Assembly: GCF_042649125.1 (NCBI RefSeq) | Contig: NZ_JBHRYQ010000001.1 | Span: 2,232,001-2,296,000, forward strand | Direction: 5' to 3' | DNA: 64,000 nt | Source of the DNA: Leadbetterella lacunae | GTDB lineage: Bacteria > Bacteroidota > Bacteroidia > Cytophagales > Spirosomataceae | Shown: positions 54,501-62,227 of the stretch, piece after piece | Layout: every line of letters starts with the position of its first letter | Numbering within the stretch: position 1 is the stretch's first letter | Notes under the pieces: model-generated | What the model was told of the DNA's origin: nothing | Database searches by the model: none | What the model saw: the letters and a program-made list of their open reading frames with translations, nothing else | Program-made: the position numbers and the translations under genes

Positions 54501-54929
54501 GCCGTTTAGGTCTTCTAGCCACGCGTTTTCCTCGCTTTTTTCTGGAGCAAAAGTCTCCTTCAAAAACTTACGACGCTCTTCTACACTTTGTAAAGAAATA
54601 GAAGCCGTCATCCAATTTTGATGCCCTCTGATATCAAATTCTGAATGTTTTTGTCTGTTTGTTCGGGTCAAATAAACGGCACCGGCATCGTCAATAGACA
54701 TAGCGATGGGGTCAGGAGCAAGCGAATCTGTGGCCCAAAGGGTGATTTCTAAACCGTCGGCAATTTTGATGGGTGTTTTGGTCCTAATTTCTTTGACACG
54801 TTCGGCCAAACCTTGCTGGATTTCTGAAACTAGAAGGGCCGGCGACTGCTTGGTTTTCTGAATACAAGAGAGTATTCCTACACATACCAACGCACCCAAA
54901 CCTAGCCTTTTTGTAAAGGGAGTGATCAT
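51531..54929 (-). CDS. PVC-type haem-binding lipoprotein with long HEAT region and cytochrome c domain
   Basis: A 1132-residue exported lipoprotein (start MITPFTKRLG, lipobox LSC). The N-terminal propeller (about 50-510) carries Asp-rich DLNGDGSHDW, DTNKDGIADV and DTNKDGIWDK loops, HGMSGAIEGPDGRIYWGIGD and GIKFGPDGALYAADWINGWD. A long HEAT-repeat region follows (about 540-960), then cytochrome c with AQCVRCHAIG and a Met in MPPMGSLL. Same family as the protein at 922-3912 but with longer HEAT region. ATG 54929 was chosen; TTG 54980 lies in the promoter region. Confidence 0.85.
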   Translation of the reverse strand: MITPFTKRLGLGALVCVGILSCIQKTKQSPALLVSEIQQGLAERVKEIRTKTPIKIADGLEITLWATDSLAPDPIAMSIDDAGAVYLTRTNRQKHSEFDIRGHQNWMTASISLQSVEERRKFLKETFAPEKSEENAWLEDLNGDGSHDWKDLAVEEEEVWKIEDTNKDGIADVSKRVFKGFNEEITDVAGALLVREKDAFIGVGPDMWRLTDTNKDGIWDKKKSISHGYAVHIGFGGHGMSGAIEGPDGRIYWGIGDIGANLVDQTGKKHEYPNEGVIVRSNPDGSNFEVFASGLRNTHEFVFDAYGNIISSDNDGDHPGESERLVHIVEGSDAGWRANWQYGKYTDPKNNKYKVWMDEKLFKPRWEGQAAYIIPPIMNYHNGPTGMQFNPGTALGKDWLNKFFLVEFVGNPSKSHIWSFGLKPKGASFDLDGETDVVSGILPTGIKFGPDGALYAADWINGWDTKNYGRVWKIDVSADKNDLEAERVETQRLMQMKYPLLTEKMLEELLANADMRIRQKAQFELVDRGVKGFDILKSVAQNSNNQFARIHAMWGMAQLARENNALGGVFTTFLKDKDAEIIAQAAKLIGDVKYQAAAADLVPLLTNANDRVKFFAAEALGRLKYTAATADIIKMIEVNNDQDVYLRHAGVLALSRFGADEAAINLKNSPSIALRTAAVLVLRRTKNPAIAQFLNDSDEYIATEAARGINDDTSIPEALPALANMLKQEKFKSEPLVRRAINAALRVGTNETMQMLVKYAQNNNISDDMRAEAIATLATWSEPSVLDRVDGRFRGAVSRDPQVVKGAVMASIPEFLKEKNGATLIAVSGLLNNLQISDFNEDLAKIFRTSADEKVRIATLEALANLNYPQIADIVKVGMQDVKGDVRTAAIGSLNRLDLDENGLEEVVKPIFAKGSIREKQRLINILSALPIQKTEKVLSSIIDMSNAGKLDKEVLLDLSETINNSKSETLINKFKENQKSGDWKEEFSAALFGGNAWEGRKIFNTNSTAQCVRCHAIGPGTGGNVGPSLQHIGGSLDRESLLEALVNPSGRIAPGFGQVNITLKDGQEIYGTLAGETNDEIIITTSDAEPTKIQKTRIAKRDNMPSSMPPMGSLLSKREIRDVVEFLSSLK

Positions 54930-54968
54930 GTTTTTTATGTTTATCGGTTGAATTTTCTGTTCTAATCC

Positions 54969-54976
54969 CAAAAATA
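54969..54976 (-). promoter_or_regulatory. Putative -7 promoter box of the second haem-binding gene
   Basis: Minus strand TATTTTTG matches TAnnTTTG, 39 bases upstream of ATG 54929. No clear -33 element. Confidence 0.4.
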
Positions 54977-55232
54977 TCAAAATTTAAAGAATATAAGCGT
55001 CTAATTGACATTAATTTAGGATAGTTTTTTGTGCAAATATTTGCAATTTTAGGCTTTACTTAAAAAATGTAGATAAAGGCTAAATGTATGCCTCCTGACT
55101 TTTAGAGCTTTTTTTTAGTTAAAATCAAAACCATTTTCTCCGAATATCTGTAATATTGTGAAATCAACAGTCTAATAACAATTAAAAAACAGAGAAGCTA
55201 CTTGAGCTTTTTAAAACATACCAATTACGAAC

Positions 55233-55973
55233 ATGAAAGCTATTTTTATAAACAAATTGTTCTTTTTGCTAGCACTTTCGGCAAGTATTATCTCGTGCAA
55301 ACCAACTGCCGAAAGCATTGTGGAAGAAACCATTACGGCTCATGGAGGGCAGAAATACGAGCAATGCGACATAGAATTTGACTTTAGAGATATGCACTAC
55401 CGCATACAAAAAAATGGAGGCGACTACACCTACACCCGCACGCAGAAAGACAGCACCGGAAATGTAATAATGGATGTGGTGAACAATGCTGGTTTTGAGC
55501 GATTAATAAACAACGAGAAAACCACAGTGGCAGACACCATGGCGGCCAAATATATGAATTCTGTGAACTCAGTGGCGTATTTTTTCTTACTTCCAAAACC
55601 GCTGCAAGACCCGGCGGTAAATAAAACCCTACTGGGCGAAAGCACCATAAAAGGCCAAACTTACCATAAAATAAAAGTAACGTTTAGCAAAGAGAATGGA
55701 GGAAAAGACTTCAATGACGAGTTTTTGTATTGGATAAACAAAGAAACCAAGTTTGTGGACTATTTGGCTTATTCGTATGAAACAAATGGCGGCGGAGTTA
55801 GATTTAGAGAAGCATTTAATCCACAAACACAAAACGGAATCCGCTACGTAGACTACAGAAACTACGGCTACGAAGACCTAAAAACACCGATAGAAGACCT
55901 AGACAAAGACTTTGAGTCAGGCAAAATGCCCCTAAAGTCAGAGATAGTTAACCAGAATGTGGTGGTGAAGTAA
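55233..55973 (+). CDS. DUF6503-like lipoprotein
   Basis: A 246-residue lipoprotein (lipobox IISC). The mature part starts with AESIVEETITAHGGQKYEQCDIEF and has beta-rich segments (YTYTRTQKDSTGNVIMDVV, GQTYHKIKVTFSKENGG, FNDEFLYWINKETKFVDYLAYSY) as in DUF6503 lipoproteins of Bacteroidota, possibly LolA/LolB-fold. Function unknown. It is monocistronic, with about 330 bases of gene-free DNA after it. Confidence 0.8.
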   Translation: MKAIFINKLFFLLALSASIISCKPTAESIVEETITAHGGQKYEQCDIEFDFRDMHYRIQKNGGDYTYTRTQKDSTGNVIMDVVNNAGFERLINNEKTTVADTMAAKYMNSVNSVAYFFLLPKPLQDPAVNKTLLGESTIKGQTYHKIKVTFSKENGGKDFNDEFLYWINKETKFVDYLAYSYETNGGGVRFREAFNPQTQNGIRYVDYRNYGYEDLKTPIEDLDKDFESGKMPLKSEIVNQNVVVK

Positions 55974-56240
55974 GTTTGTCTTTGACCAATTTTGGAGAGA
56001 GATGATAACGAAATGAGTATAATCCAAAGGTATTCTTTCATATGTTTTGTTAGGAGAACTACAATGCTAAATAGATTTTCTTTAGTCTAGACTAGTTTAG
56101 TTTTTTTTCAAAAAAAAGTTGATCTGCCAAAACAATATTTTAAAAGTTGTTTTCTGGACAAAATCTATGATTAATGTAGAAATCCTGAAAATCGCGTTGA
56201 TATTAGGGAAAAGTTTAGGAGCGAAAGCACCTTAAAAAAC
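55974..56240. other. Gene-free region between the DUF6503 and fic genes
   Basis: No convincing ORF or RNA was found. A 12-bp palindrome TAGTCTAGACTA lies at 56083-56094, followed by a T-run, and may form part of a weak terminator for the lipoprotein gene. Confidence 0.4.
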
Positions 56241-56271
56241 TTGAAAATAATTTTGATTTAACTTACCTTTG
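56241..56271 (+). promoter_or_regulatory. Promoter of the fic gene
   Basis: TTG at 56241-56243, a 20-base spacer and TACCTTTG at 56264-56271 match the Bacteroidota consensus. The -7 box overlaps the left arm of the palindrome at 56268-56295. Confidence 0.7.
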
Positions 56272-56295
56272 ATAGTATCATATGATACTATCAAA
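56268..56295. promoter_or_regulatory. Perfect 28-bp palindromic operator in front of fic
   Basis: The half-site TTTGATAGTATCAT is followed directly by its exact reverse complement, giving a perfect 28-bp palindrome that overlaps the -7 box and the likely transcription start. It ends 9 bases before the fic ATG. The Fic protein's own winged-helix C-terminus is the obvious candidate to bind it (inference). Confidence 0.8.
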
Positions 56296-56304
56296 TATTT
56301 TCAA

Positions 56305-57261
56305 ATGAAACCTCCTTACGAAATTTCAAATACAATTCTGAGCTTAGTAGCAGCAATTTCCGAAAAAATTGGAGAGGTAAATGCGGCCCATTTATACAAA
56401 CCACCTACCGAACTCCGAAAAAAAAACAGAATAAAGACCATTCAGTCTTCACTAGAAATTGAGGGAAATACACTTTCAGAATCTCAAATCACAGATTTAC
56501 TAAATAACAAAAGGATTATAGCTTCGCTAAAAGATATAATTGAGGTAAAAAATGCGATAGCGGTATATTCAGAACTAGAAAAACTAAATGTATTAAAAGT
56601 TAAATCCCTGTTAGAGGCTCATCGCATATTGATGAAAGACCTTATAAAGGATGCCGGAAAACTAAGGGACAAGGCCGTGGGAATAGTAAAAGGAGATAAA
56701 ATTACCCATATGGCTCCTCCCGCCCACTTGGTTCCTACCCTTTTAGAAGATTTGTTTCAATACCTAAAAAACGACGAAGACCTACTGCTCATAAAGAGTT
56801 GCGTGTTTCATTATGAATTTGAGTTTATTCATCCTTTTTCGGATGGAAATGGTAGAATGGGAAGGCTCTGGCAAACTTTGATACTAAAAAAACATGCTCC
56901 TGTTTTTGAATTCTTACCCATAGAAAGTTTAATAAAAGAAAGACAAACGCAGTATTATGGAGCTCTTTCAAAGTCAGACAGCATAGGAAAATCAACGCCG
57001 TTTATAGAATTTATGCTTGAGGTTATCAAAGATGCACTTGAAGATTTACTACAAAACCAAAACATAAGCTTTACAAACATAGAAAGAATTGAAACCTTTA
57101 AGTTGAATATTGGAACGGCTACATTTTCACGACAAGACTATTTACGTGTGTTTAAAAATATTTCTGCTCCAACTGCCAGCCGAGACCTCAAGGAAGCGGT
57201 AGACAACGGAATACTTATCAAAAGTGGTGACAAAAGAAATACTACCTATTCGTTTAAATGA
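56305..57261 (+). CDS. Fic-family protein (AMPylase-type) with N-terminal inhibitory motif and C-terminal winged helix
   Basis: A 318-residue protein. The inhibitory helix motif SLEIEGN sits at about residue 49-55 (S-x3-E-G, class II). The active core is HPFSDGNGRMGR starting at His176, complete for catalysis, preceded by VFHYEFEFI. The C-terminus (TFSRQDYLRVFKNISAPTASRDL, then GILIKSGDK) looks like a winged helix-turn-helix. Fic enzymes transfer AMP from ATP to Ser/Thr/Tyr of target proteins. ATG 56305 was chosen; TTG 56269 lies inside the operator. An unknown 150-aa gene follows after 45 bases. Confidence 0.92.
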   Translation: MKPPYEISNTILSLVAAISEKIGEVNAAHLYKPPTELRKKNRIKTIQSSLEIEGNTLSESQITDLLNNKRIIASLKDIIEVKNAIAVYSELEKLNVLKVKSLLEAHRILMKDLIKDAGKLRDKAVGIVKGDKITHMAPPAHLVPTLLEDLFQYLKNDEDLLLIKSCVFHYEFEFIHPFSDGNGRMGRLWQTLILKKHAPVFEFLPIESLIKERQTQYYGALSKSDSIGKSTPFIEFMLEVIKDALEDLLQNQNISFTNIERIETFKLNIGTATFSRQDYLRVFKNISAPTASRDLKEAVDNGILIKSGDKRNTTYSFK

Positions 57262-57306
57262 CACTTTCTCTTCTTTTTAAAAAAAACACAAAACTAAAAT
57301 AAAACT

Positions 57307-57759
57307 ATGTTTATACTAGATCTACTTTGGGGCAAAAAAAGCATAATTCATGACGGCTATTTTGGAAAAATGACGAGCAATCGCTCTAAACAAAAGGACT
57401 TAAACAAGGAAGTTACGTGGTATTGTGAAAAACAAATTCACCCATTTAATACAGCTACTTTTATTATTTTAGAAGGAAACTATTGCGAGCCAAACCCGAC
57501 GCAAAAACAAACTTTCTATGACTTTTTCGAAGGCTTTAACGCTACACATTCAATCCAAATAGATGCATTGATAGCCAAAGATGAGAGATTTAATCCTATA
57601 AAAAACTGGAGGTCTACGTATTTTCTTAGCCAAATAACACCAATAATTAACACCAAAAATCAATTTGAAATTTGCTTTGAACATAATGACACGAAGAACA
57701 ATCTCGGCTTTTTTAGCTTCCAATTACATGACAAATCCATTCTGAATTTAAGTTTATAA
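57307..57759 (+). CDS. Hypothetical protein downstream of fic
   Basis: A 150-residue soluble protein, mixed alpha/beta, not recognised. Features include GYFGKMTSNRSKQKDLNKEV near residue 17 and FNTATFIILEGNYCEP. The 45-base gap after fic suggests cotranscription, but no antitoxin signature was seen, and Fic already carries an internal inhibitory motif. Confidence 0.6.
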   Translation: MFILDLLWGKKSIIHDGYFGKMTSNRSKQKDLNKEVTWYCEKQIHPFNTATFIILEGNYCEPNPTQKQTFYDFFEGFNATHSIQIDALIAKDERFNPIKNWRSTYFLSQITPIINTKNQFEICFEHNDTKNNLGFFSFQLHDKSILNLSL

Positions 57760-57796
57760 AATCCTCCTTTGCAGATACTTATTCCACGATTTATAC

Positions 57797-57804
57797 TAAA
57801 TTTG
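57797..57804 (+). promoter_or_regulatory. Putative -7 promoter box of the GH13 gene
   Basis: TAAATTTG matches TAnnTTTG, 59 bases upstream of ATG 57864. TTTG at 57768-57771 is 25 bases upstream, slightly beyond the usual spacing. Confidence 0.45.
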
Positions 57805-57863
57805 AATTCACTTTAACACCTTGGCAAAAAGCAAAAAAAGTTTTAGCCAATAAAAATAAACCT

Positions 57864-59585
57864 ATGAAAAATAAAACTTTGGCAGCCCTATGCCTTGGAA
57901 TCGCCTTTTTGGGCTGTTCCAAATCTTCCCAAAACAAAAAAACAGACTACCCTTGGTGGAAAGAAACGGTTATTTATCAGATCTATCCGAGAAGTTTTAA
58001 AGATACAAACGGTGACGGAATAGGTGACCTAAAAGGTATCATCGAAAAACTCGATTACATCAAAGACTTGGGTGTGGGTGCGGTTTGGCTTAATCCAGTC
58101 TATAGCTCACCAAATGCCGACAACGGATATGACGTAAGCGACTATAAAAACATAATGACAGATTTTGGCAGTATGGATGATTTTGATTTACTGCTTTCTG
58201 AAATGCACAAAAGAAACCTCAAACTTATAATGGATATCGTGGTAAACCACAGCAGCGACGAGCATGAGTGGTTTAAGAATTCCCGAAGTTCGAGAAACAA
58301 CCCCTACCGTGAATATTACCATTGGTGGCCAGCAGAAAAAGGAAAACCAAACTACAGATATAGCTTATTTGACGTTAAAGGCGATGCATGGAAATACGAC
58401 TCACTTACCAATGCCTATTATTTACATTATTTTTCTGAAAAACAACCCGACCTTAACTGGAACAACCCTAAACTGAGAAAAGAAGTTAATGACATTATGA
58501 TTTTTTGGGCTAAAAAAGGTGTGGATGGTTTTAGACTAGATGCATTTCAGTTTGCGGCAAAAGACCCAAATTTCCCCAAATTTCCGGATGGATACGAGAA
58601 AAATTTCATCCAATATTACGCCATGCAAAACGGCTTGCATGGCTACTTAAAAGAAATGAATTCAGAGGTTTTTACACCATTTAACACCATGAGTGTTTCA
58701 GAAGGTGCTGGCCGAAATTTTGTCGATGCACATGAATTGGTAGATGAAGACCGAAATGAATTAAATATGGCATACGCGTTTGAAGGTGTGGATATTGCAA
58801 AATACGAAGGCTACAAATTGACTGACCTAAAAAAGGTATTTTCCAAATGGGACAGTGCCTTTGCTGAAAAAGGATGGCTTTCTGTGTTTTTGGCAAATCA
58901 CGACCAAGCACGCATGCTGAGTAGATTTGGAAACGATAGTCCTGACTTTAGAAACCCTTCTGCCAAAATGCTCCAAACCTTTATCTTGAGTATGAGAGGT
59001 ACGCCGTATTGTTATTATGGAGATGAACTGGGCATGAGTAATTTGAATTTCAATAAAATAGAACAATACCAAGATATTCAAGCCAAAAACTCTTATGCAA
59101 AGGCACTTTCTGAAGGGCAAGACATGGGGTATTTTATGAAAAAACTAAGTTTTGAGTCAAGAGATAATGGTCGCTCACCTATGCAGTGGACCTCAGAACA
59201 CGAAGCAGGTTTTACCACAGCAAAACCCTGGTTACCAGTGAACCCAAACTTCAAAACGGTCAATGTAAGCTCAGAGGAAAAGGATGCCGCATCAAATTTG
59301 AATTATTTCAAAAAAATGGTTAACCTTAGAAAAGAAAACCCGATTTTGATTCACGGCAAATACGAACTATTGTTAAAAGACCATCCTAATATATATGCAT
59401 ATACACGTACTTTAGGAAAAGAAAAAATACTGGTTTTGCTTAATTTTTCTAAAGAAAAAAGTAGCGTTCATATAAAAGAAATGAGCCAACAGCCTGATAT
59501 TTGGATTAATAACTACCAAAGCTTAGAGTCTAAAAATCAAACAGTTAGCTTATTACCTTACCAAGCATGCATAATGAAATTATAA
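57864..59585 (+). CDS. GH13 alpha-glucosidase-type lipoprotein
   Basis: A 573-residue lipoprotein (lipobox FLGC). GH13 motifs: VIYQIYPRSFKDTNGDGIGDLKGI, MDIVVNHSSDEH (region I), VDGFRLDAFQF with the nucleophile Asp (region II), SVSEGAG where the acid/base Glu is expected (region III) and FLANHDQARM with the third Asp (region IV). The MQWTSEHEAGFTTAKPW segment fits oligo-1,6-glucosidase/alpha-glucosidase subfamilies. It would cleave alpha-glucosidic bonds in short oligosaccharides in the periplasm or at the surface. No SusCD pair adjoins it. Confidence 0.92.
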   Translation: MKNKTLAALCLGIAFLGCSKSSQNKKTDYPWWKETVIYQIYPRSFKDTNGDGIGDLKGIIEKLDYIKDLGVGAVWLNPVYSSPNADNGYDVSDYKNIMTDFGSMDDFDLLLSEMHKRNLKLIMDIVVNHSSDEHEWFKNSRSSRNNPYREYYHWWPAEKGKPNYRYSLFDVKGDAWKYDSLTNAYYLHYFSEKQPDLNWNNPKLRKEVNDIMIFWAKKGVDGFRLDAFQFAAKDPNFPKFPDGYEKNFIQYYAMQNGLHGYLKEMNSEVFTPFNTMSVSEGAGRNFVDAHELVDEDRNELNMAYAFEGVDIAKYEGYKLTDLKKVFSKWDSAFAEKGWLSVFLANHDQARMLSRFGNDSPDFRNPSAKMLQTFILSMRGTPYCYYGDELGMSNLNFNKIEQYQDIQAKNSYAKALSEGQDMGYFMKKLSFESRDNGRSPMQWTSEHEAGFTTAKPWLPVNPNFKTVNVSSEEKDAASNLNYFKKMVNLRKENPILIHGKYELLLKDHPNIYAYTRTLGKEKILVLLNFSKEKSSVHIKEMSQQPDIWINNYQSLESKNQTVSLLPYQACIMKL

Positions 59586-59611
59586 ATAACTCAATTTTGT
59601 ATTTTAAATTT

Positions 59612-59643
59612 ACGAGAGGCATTCAGTCTCTCGTTTTTTTTTT
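59612..59643 (+). terminator. Terminator of the GH13 gene
   Basis: ACGAGAG (59612-59618) and CTCTCGT (59628-59634) form a 7-bp stem followed by ten T. Confidence 0.85.
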
Positions 59644-59656
59644 AAGCAAACATCTT

Positions 59657-60121
59657 TCACAACAAAGGAAAAACCGTGGACCGCTTCACTTCGTTGAGCA
59701 CAAATGTGCTTTTGATTTGAGCCACGTTTGGTAATGCCGCCAACTTACCTGACGAAAATTGGTGGTAGGCGTTGAGGTCTTCTACGGCTACTTTTAGTAA
59801 AAAATCATTGGCTCCGCCCATCAAGTAACACTCCATCACCTCCGGAATATTCTCAACTGCGGCACTAAATTTTTCAATCTCTTCCAGCTTTTGGCTATCC
59901 AAAGAAACCGAACAAAAAACCACCATCGGTGTCTTGATAGATTCCTTGTTTAAAACCGCCACATATTTCTCAATAACGCCCTCTTTTTCAAACCGCTTTA
60001 TCCGTTCATAAATTGGCGTTTTGGTTAATTTTAACTTTGCCGAAATCTCTTTAACGTTCAGCTTAGAATCTGCCTGAAGAATTTCGAGAAGCTGCTTATC
60101 TATCGAATCTAATTTTACCAT
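59657..60121 (-). CDS. Lrp/AsnC-family transcriptional regulator
   Basis: A 154-residue protein. The N-terminal helix-turn-helix is LDSIDKQLLEILQADSKLNVKEI with KLKLTKTPIYERIKRFEKEGVIEKY. The C-terminal RAM domain (VMECYLMGGANDFLLKVAVEDL) binds amino acid effectors. It is divergent from the cystathionine gamma-synthase-family gene 166 bases away, so it probably regulates that gene in response to a sulfur or branched-chain amino acid. Confidence 0.93.
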   Translation of the reverse strand: MVKLDSIDKQLLEILQADSKLNVKEISAKLKLTKTPIYERIKRFEKEGVIEKYVAVLNKESIKTPMVVFCSVSLDSQKLEEIEKFSAAVENIPEVMECYLMGGANDFLLKVAVEDLNAYHQFSSGKLAALPNVAQIKSTFVLNEVKRSTVFPLL

Positions 60122-60240
60122 AGGAAAATTTCCTTTTTTGAGTTATTTCACCCTAAACATAAAACACTATTTCCTAAAACAAATACACATTCAGGAATAA
60201 TTAACGATTTAAATACAAAATAAATAGTATTTTCCTAAAG
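60121..60240. promoter_or_regulatory. Repeated TTTCCTA boxes in the Lrp/Cgs intergenic region
   Basis: TAGGAAA-A-TTTCCT, an inverted repeat with a one-base centre, lies at 60121-60134, and TTTCCTAAA occurs at 60170-60178 and 60231-60239. The three sites lie between the divergent lrp-like and gamma-synthase-family genes and are candidate Lrp binding sites. Confidence 0.5.
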
Positions 60241-60244
60241 TAAG

Positions 60245-60252
60245 TACTTTTG
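60245..60252 (+). promoter_or_regulatory. Putative -7 promoter box of the gamma-synthase-family gene
   Basis: TACTTTTG matches TAnnTTTG, 35 bases upstream of ATG 60288. The third TTTCCTA box sits immediately upstream, where a regulator would affect the promoter. Confidence 0.5.
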
Positions 60253-60287
60253 TAGTAACATCAACATTCACTTTAAATATACCAATC

Positions 60288-61547
60288 ATGAAAGACAATA
60301 TGCATCCCGAAAGCCTTATTATGAGCCACGGATACCAATCCGCTTTGTCAGAAGGAGCAGTAAAACTCCCTTTGTTTTTAACGTCCACGTTCGTGTTTCA
60401 AAATGCCGAAGAAGGCAAAGCTTTTTTTGAGATAGCGTATGGCTTACGCAAGAAAGAAGACAACGAGCAACTTGGACTAATTTATAGCCGAATAAACAAC
60501 CCAAACCTAGAGGTTTTGGAAAACAGGCTGTGCCTTTGGGACAAAGCCGACGACTGTGCGGTTTTTGAGAGTGGCATGTCTGCTATCAGCACCGTGCTGT
60601 TGGAGTTTCTAAAACCCGGCGACATGCTGCTTTATAGCTCGCCTACCTATGGTGGCACCGATCATTTTATCCATCATTTTTTGAATACCATCGGCGTTGA
60701 CTGCGTATGTTTTACAGCAAATGACTCCAAAGAAGACATCATAAACCGGATTAACGAAACACAAAAGGCAGACAAGCTGAGCTTTATATATTTAGAAACA
60801 CCTGCAAATCCGACCAACGACCTGATAGACATAGAAATGTGTAGGAAAATAGCCAACCACTTTGGCACCGAAACAAAAAAAGTAATCGTTGGCGTTGACA
60901 ATACCTACATGGGGCCGCTTTGGTGCAGTCCCTTAGCCCACGGAGCAGACATCGTGATGTATTCTGCTACCAAATACATAGGCGGCCACTCTGACCTAAT
61001 AGCGGGTGCGGTACTCGGCAATGCTGAAAACATAAAACGTGTAAAAACCTTGCGTACGTTTTTAGGCAATATGGCAAGCCCACATACGTGTTGGCTCCTG
61101 TTGAGAAGCTTGGAAACTCTTAAAATACGTATGGAACAGCAAGCTCGAAATGCGGCCGACGTAGCCAAGTTTTTAAGTGCTCAGCCTAAAGTCAAAAAAG
61201 TACTTTACTTGGGAAATATCCGCGATAATCATGCTTCTTATGCTTTATTTAAAAGGCAGTACAGCTCGCCGGGAGCTATGATATCTTTTGAAGTAGAAGG
61301 AGGCGAAAAAGAGGCATTTAAGTTTTTGAATAACTTAAAACTGATAAAGTTAGCGGTGAGTTTGGGCAGCACTGAAAGTTTAGTGCAGCACCCTGCCACA
61401 ATGACGCACGCAGGAGTAGATCCGCAAACTAAAAAAGAAATGGGCATATCGGAGAGTTTGGTGAGGCTGTCAGCAGGTGTAGAAAACAGCGAAGATCTAA
61501 TTTGGGATATCAATCAGGCACTTGAAGCCGCCTATAAGGTTTCGTAA
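60288..61547 (+). CDS. Cystathionine gamma-synthase/methionine gamma-lyase-family PLP enzyme
   Basis: A 419-residue PLP enzyme. Motifs: YSRINNPNLEVLENRLCLWD, AVFESGMSAISTV, SPTYGGTDHF, VGVDNTYMGP and the Schiff-base Lys in VMYSATKYIGGHSDLI; the C-terminus has SLGSTESLVQHPATMTHAG and ISESLVRLSAGVEN. This group catalyses gamma-replacement or elimination on sulfur amino acids; which reaction cannot be told apart by sequence reading. The divergent Lrp regulator supports a role in amino acid metabolism. Confidence 0.9.
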   Translation: MKDNMHPESLIMSHGYQSALSEGAVKLPLFLTSTFVFQNAEEGKAFFEIAYGLRKKEDNEQLGLIYSRINNPNLEVLENRLCLWDKADDCAVFESGMSAISTVLLEFLKPGDMLLYSSPTYGGTDHFIHHFLNTIGVDCVCFTANDSKEDIINRINETQKADKLSFIYLETPANPTNDLIDIEMCRKIANHFGTETKKVIVGVDNTYMGPLWCSPLAHGADIVMYSATKYIGGHSDLIAGAVLGNAENIKRVKTLRTFLGNMASPHTCWLLLRSLETLKIRMEQQARNAADVAKFLSAQPKVKKVLYLGNIRDNHASYALFKRQYSSPGAMISFEVEGGEKEAFKFLNNLKLIKLAVSLGSTESLVQHPATMTHAGVDPQTKKEMGISESLVRLSAGVENSEDLIWDINQALEAAYKVS

Positions 61548-61608
61548 AAGTATTAGGCTCTTTGGCTTGTTTGGTAAAGGCAAGCTGAAGAGCTGATTTA
61601 CAATAAAA

Positions 61609-61687
61609 AGTGCAATAAAATACACTAAAATTAGATTTAATTAAAATATTGTTTATTTTTACATAAAAAAATGCAATATAATGCACT
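61609..61687. promoter_or_regulatory. Putative operator sites of the HipBST-like module
   Basis: AGTGCAATAAAATACACT at 61609-61626 is an imperfect palindrome, and a related TGCA-N6-TGCACT site lies at 61672-61687, overlapping the HipB-like ATG. Both share AGTGCA/TGCACT half-sites, as expected for binding of the HTH protein in autoregulation. Confidence 0.5.
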
Positions 61688-61893
61688 TTACAGAATTAGT
61701 TTTAGAAATAAAAAGCCGACGGGAAATGCTACAAGTGACTCAAGAAACACTTGCAGAATTGTCTGGTGTCAGTCTCAGGACTTTAAAGCAGTTTGAGTCT
61801 GGCAAAGGAAACCCCACCTTACTTACTGTCAAAAAACTAGCAGACGTACTTGGTTTAGAATTGCATCTGAAATTAAAAAATCTAAACGCATAA
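61681..61893 (+). CDS. HipB-like XRE-family antitoxin
   Basis: A 70-residue helix-turn-helix protein: EIKSRREMLQVTQETLAELSGVSLRTLKQFESG, with GNPTLLTVKKLADVLGLELHL completing the XRE domain. In HipBST/HipBA modules it binds DNA and represses the operon. The HipS-like gene starts 4 bases after its stop. Operator-like sites are upstream at 61609-61687. Confidence 0.9.
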   Translation: MHFTELVLEIKSRREMLQVTQETLAELSGVSLRTLKQFESGKGNPTLLTVKKLADVLGLELHLKLKNLNA

Positions 61894-61897
61894 AAAG

Positions 61898-62227
61898 ATG
61901 AGAGAAGCTAAAATTTATTTCAAAAATGAGGAGGCTGCTACACTTAGGCAGCTAGATGACGGCTCATTTGTCTTTGAATATAACAAAGCATGGTTTATTG
62001 ATAATTCGAAACCTGCGATTAGTCTGACTTTGTCCAAAAATAAAATCAATTACACGTCTGCTTTCTTGTTTCCATTTTTCTATAATATGTTACCCGAAGG
62101 CATAAACAAGCAACATATTTGCTCTCGATTTAGAATAGAAAAAGACGATAACTTTAGTCTCTTATTGCAAGCAGCCAAAAATGATACAATAGGAGCCGTG
62201 ACCATTCAAAAAGTTAAATCCACATGA
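61898..62227 (+). CDS. HipS-like protein (separate HipA N-terminal subdomain)
   Basis: A 109-residue protein matching the N-terminal subdomain 1 of HipA: beta strands to FVFEYNKAWF, then LFPFFYNMLPEGINKQHICSRF and IGAVTIQ. In HipBST it is a separate protein that acts as the antitoxin to HipT. It overlaps the kinase gene by 4 bases (ATGA), so both are made together. Confidence 0.85.
   Translation: MREAKIYFKNEEAATLRQLDDGSFVFEYNKAWFIDNSKPAISLTLSKNKINYTSAFLFPFFYNMLPEGINKQHICSRFRIEKDDNFSLLLQAAKNDTIGAVTIQKVKST

Noticed and set aside
56083..56094. 12-bp palindrome TAGTCTAGACTA as an operator
   Set aside because: No promoter box next to it and it is 200 bases from the next gene; more likely a chance or weak terminator.
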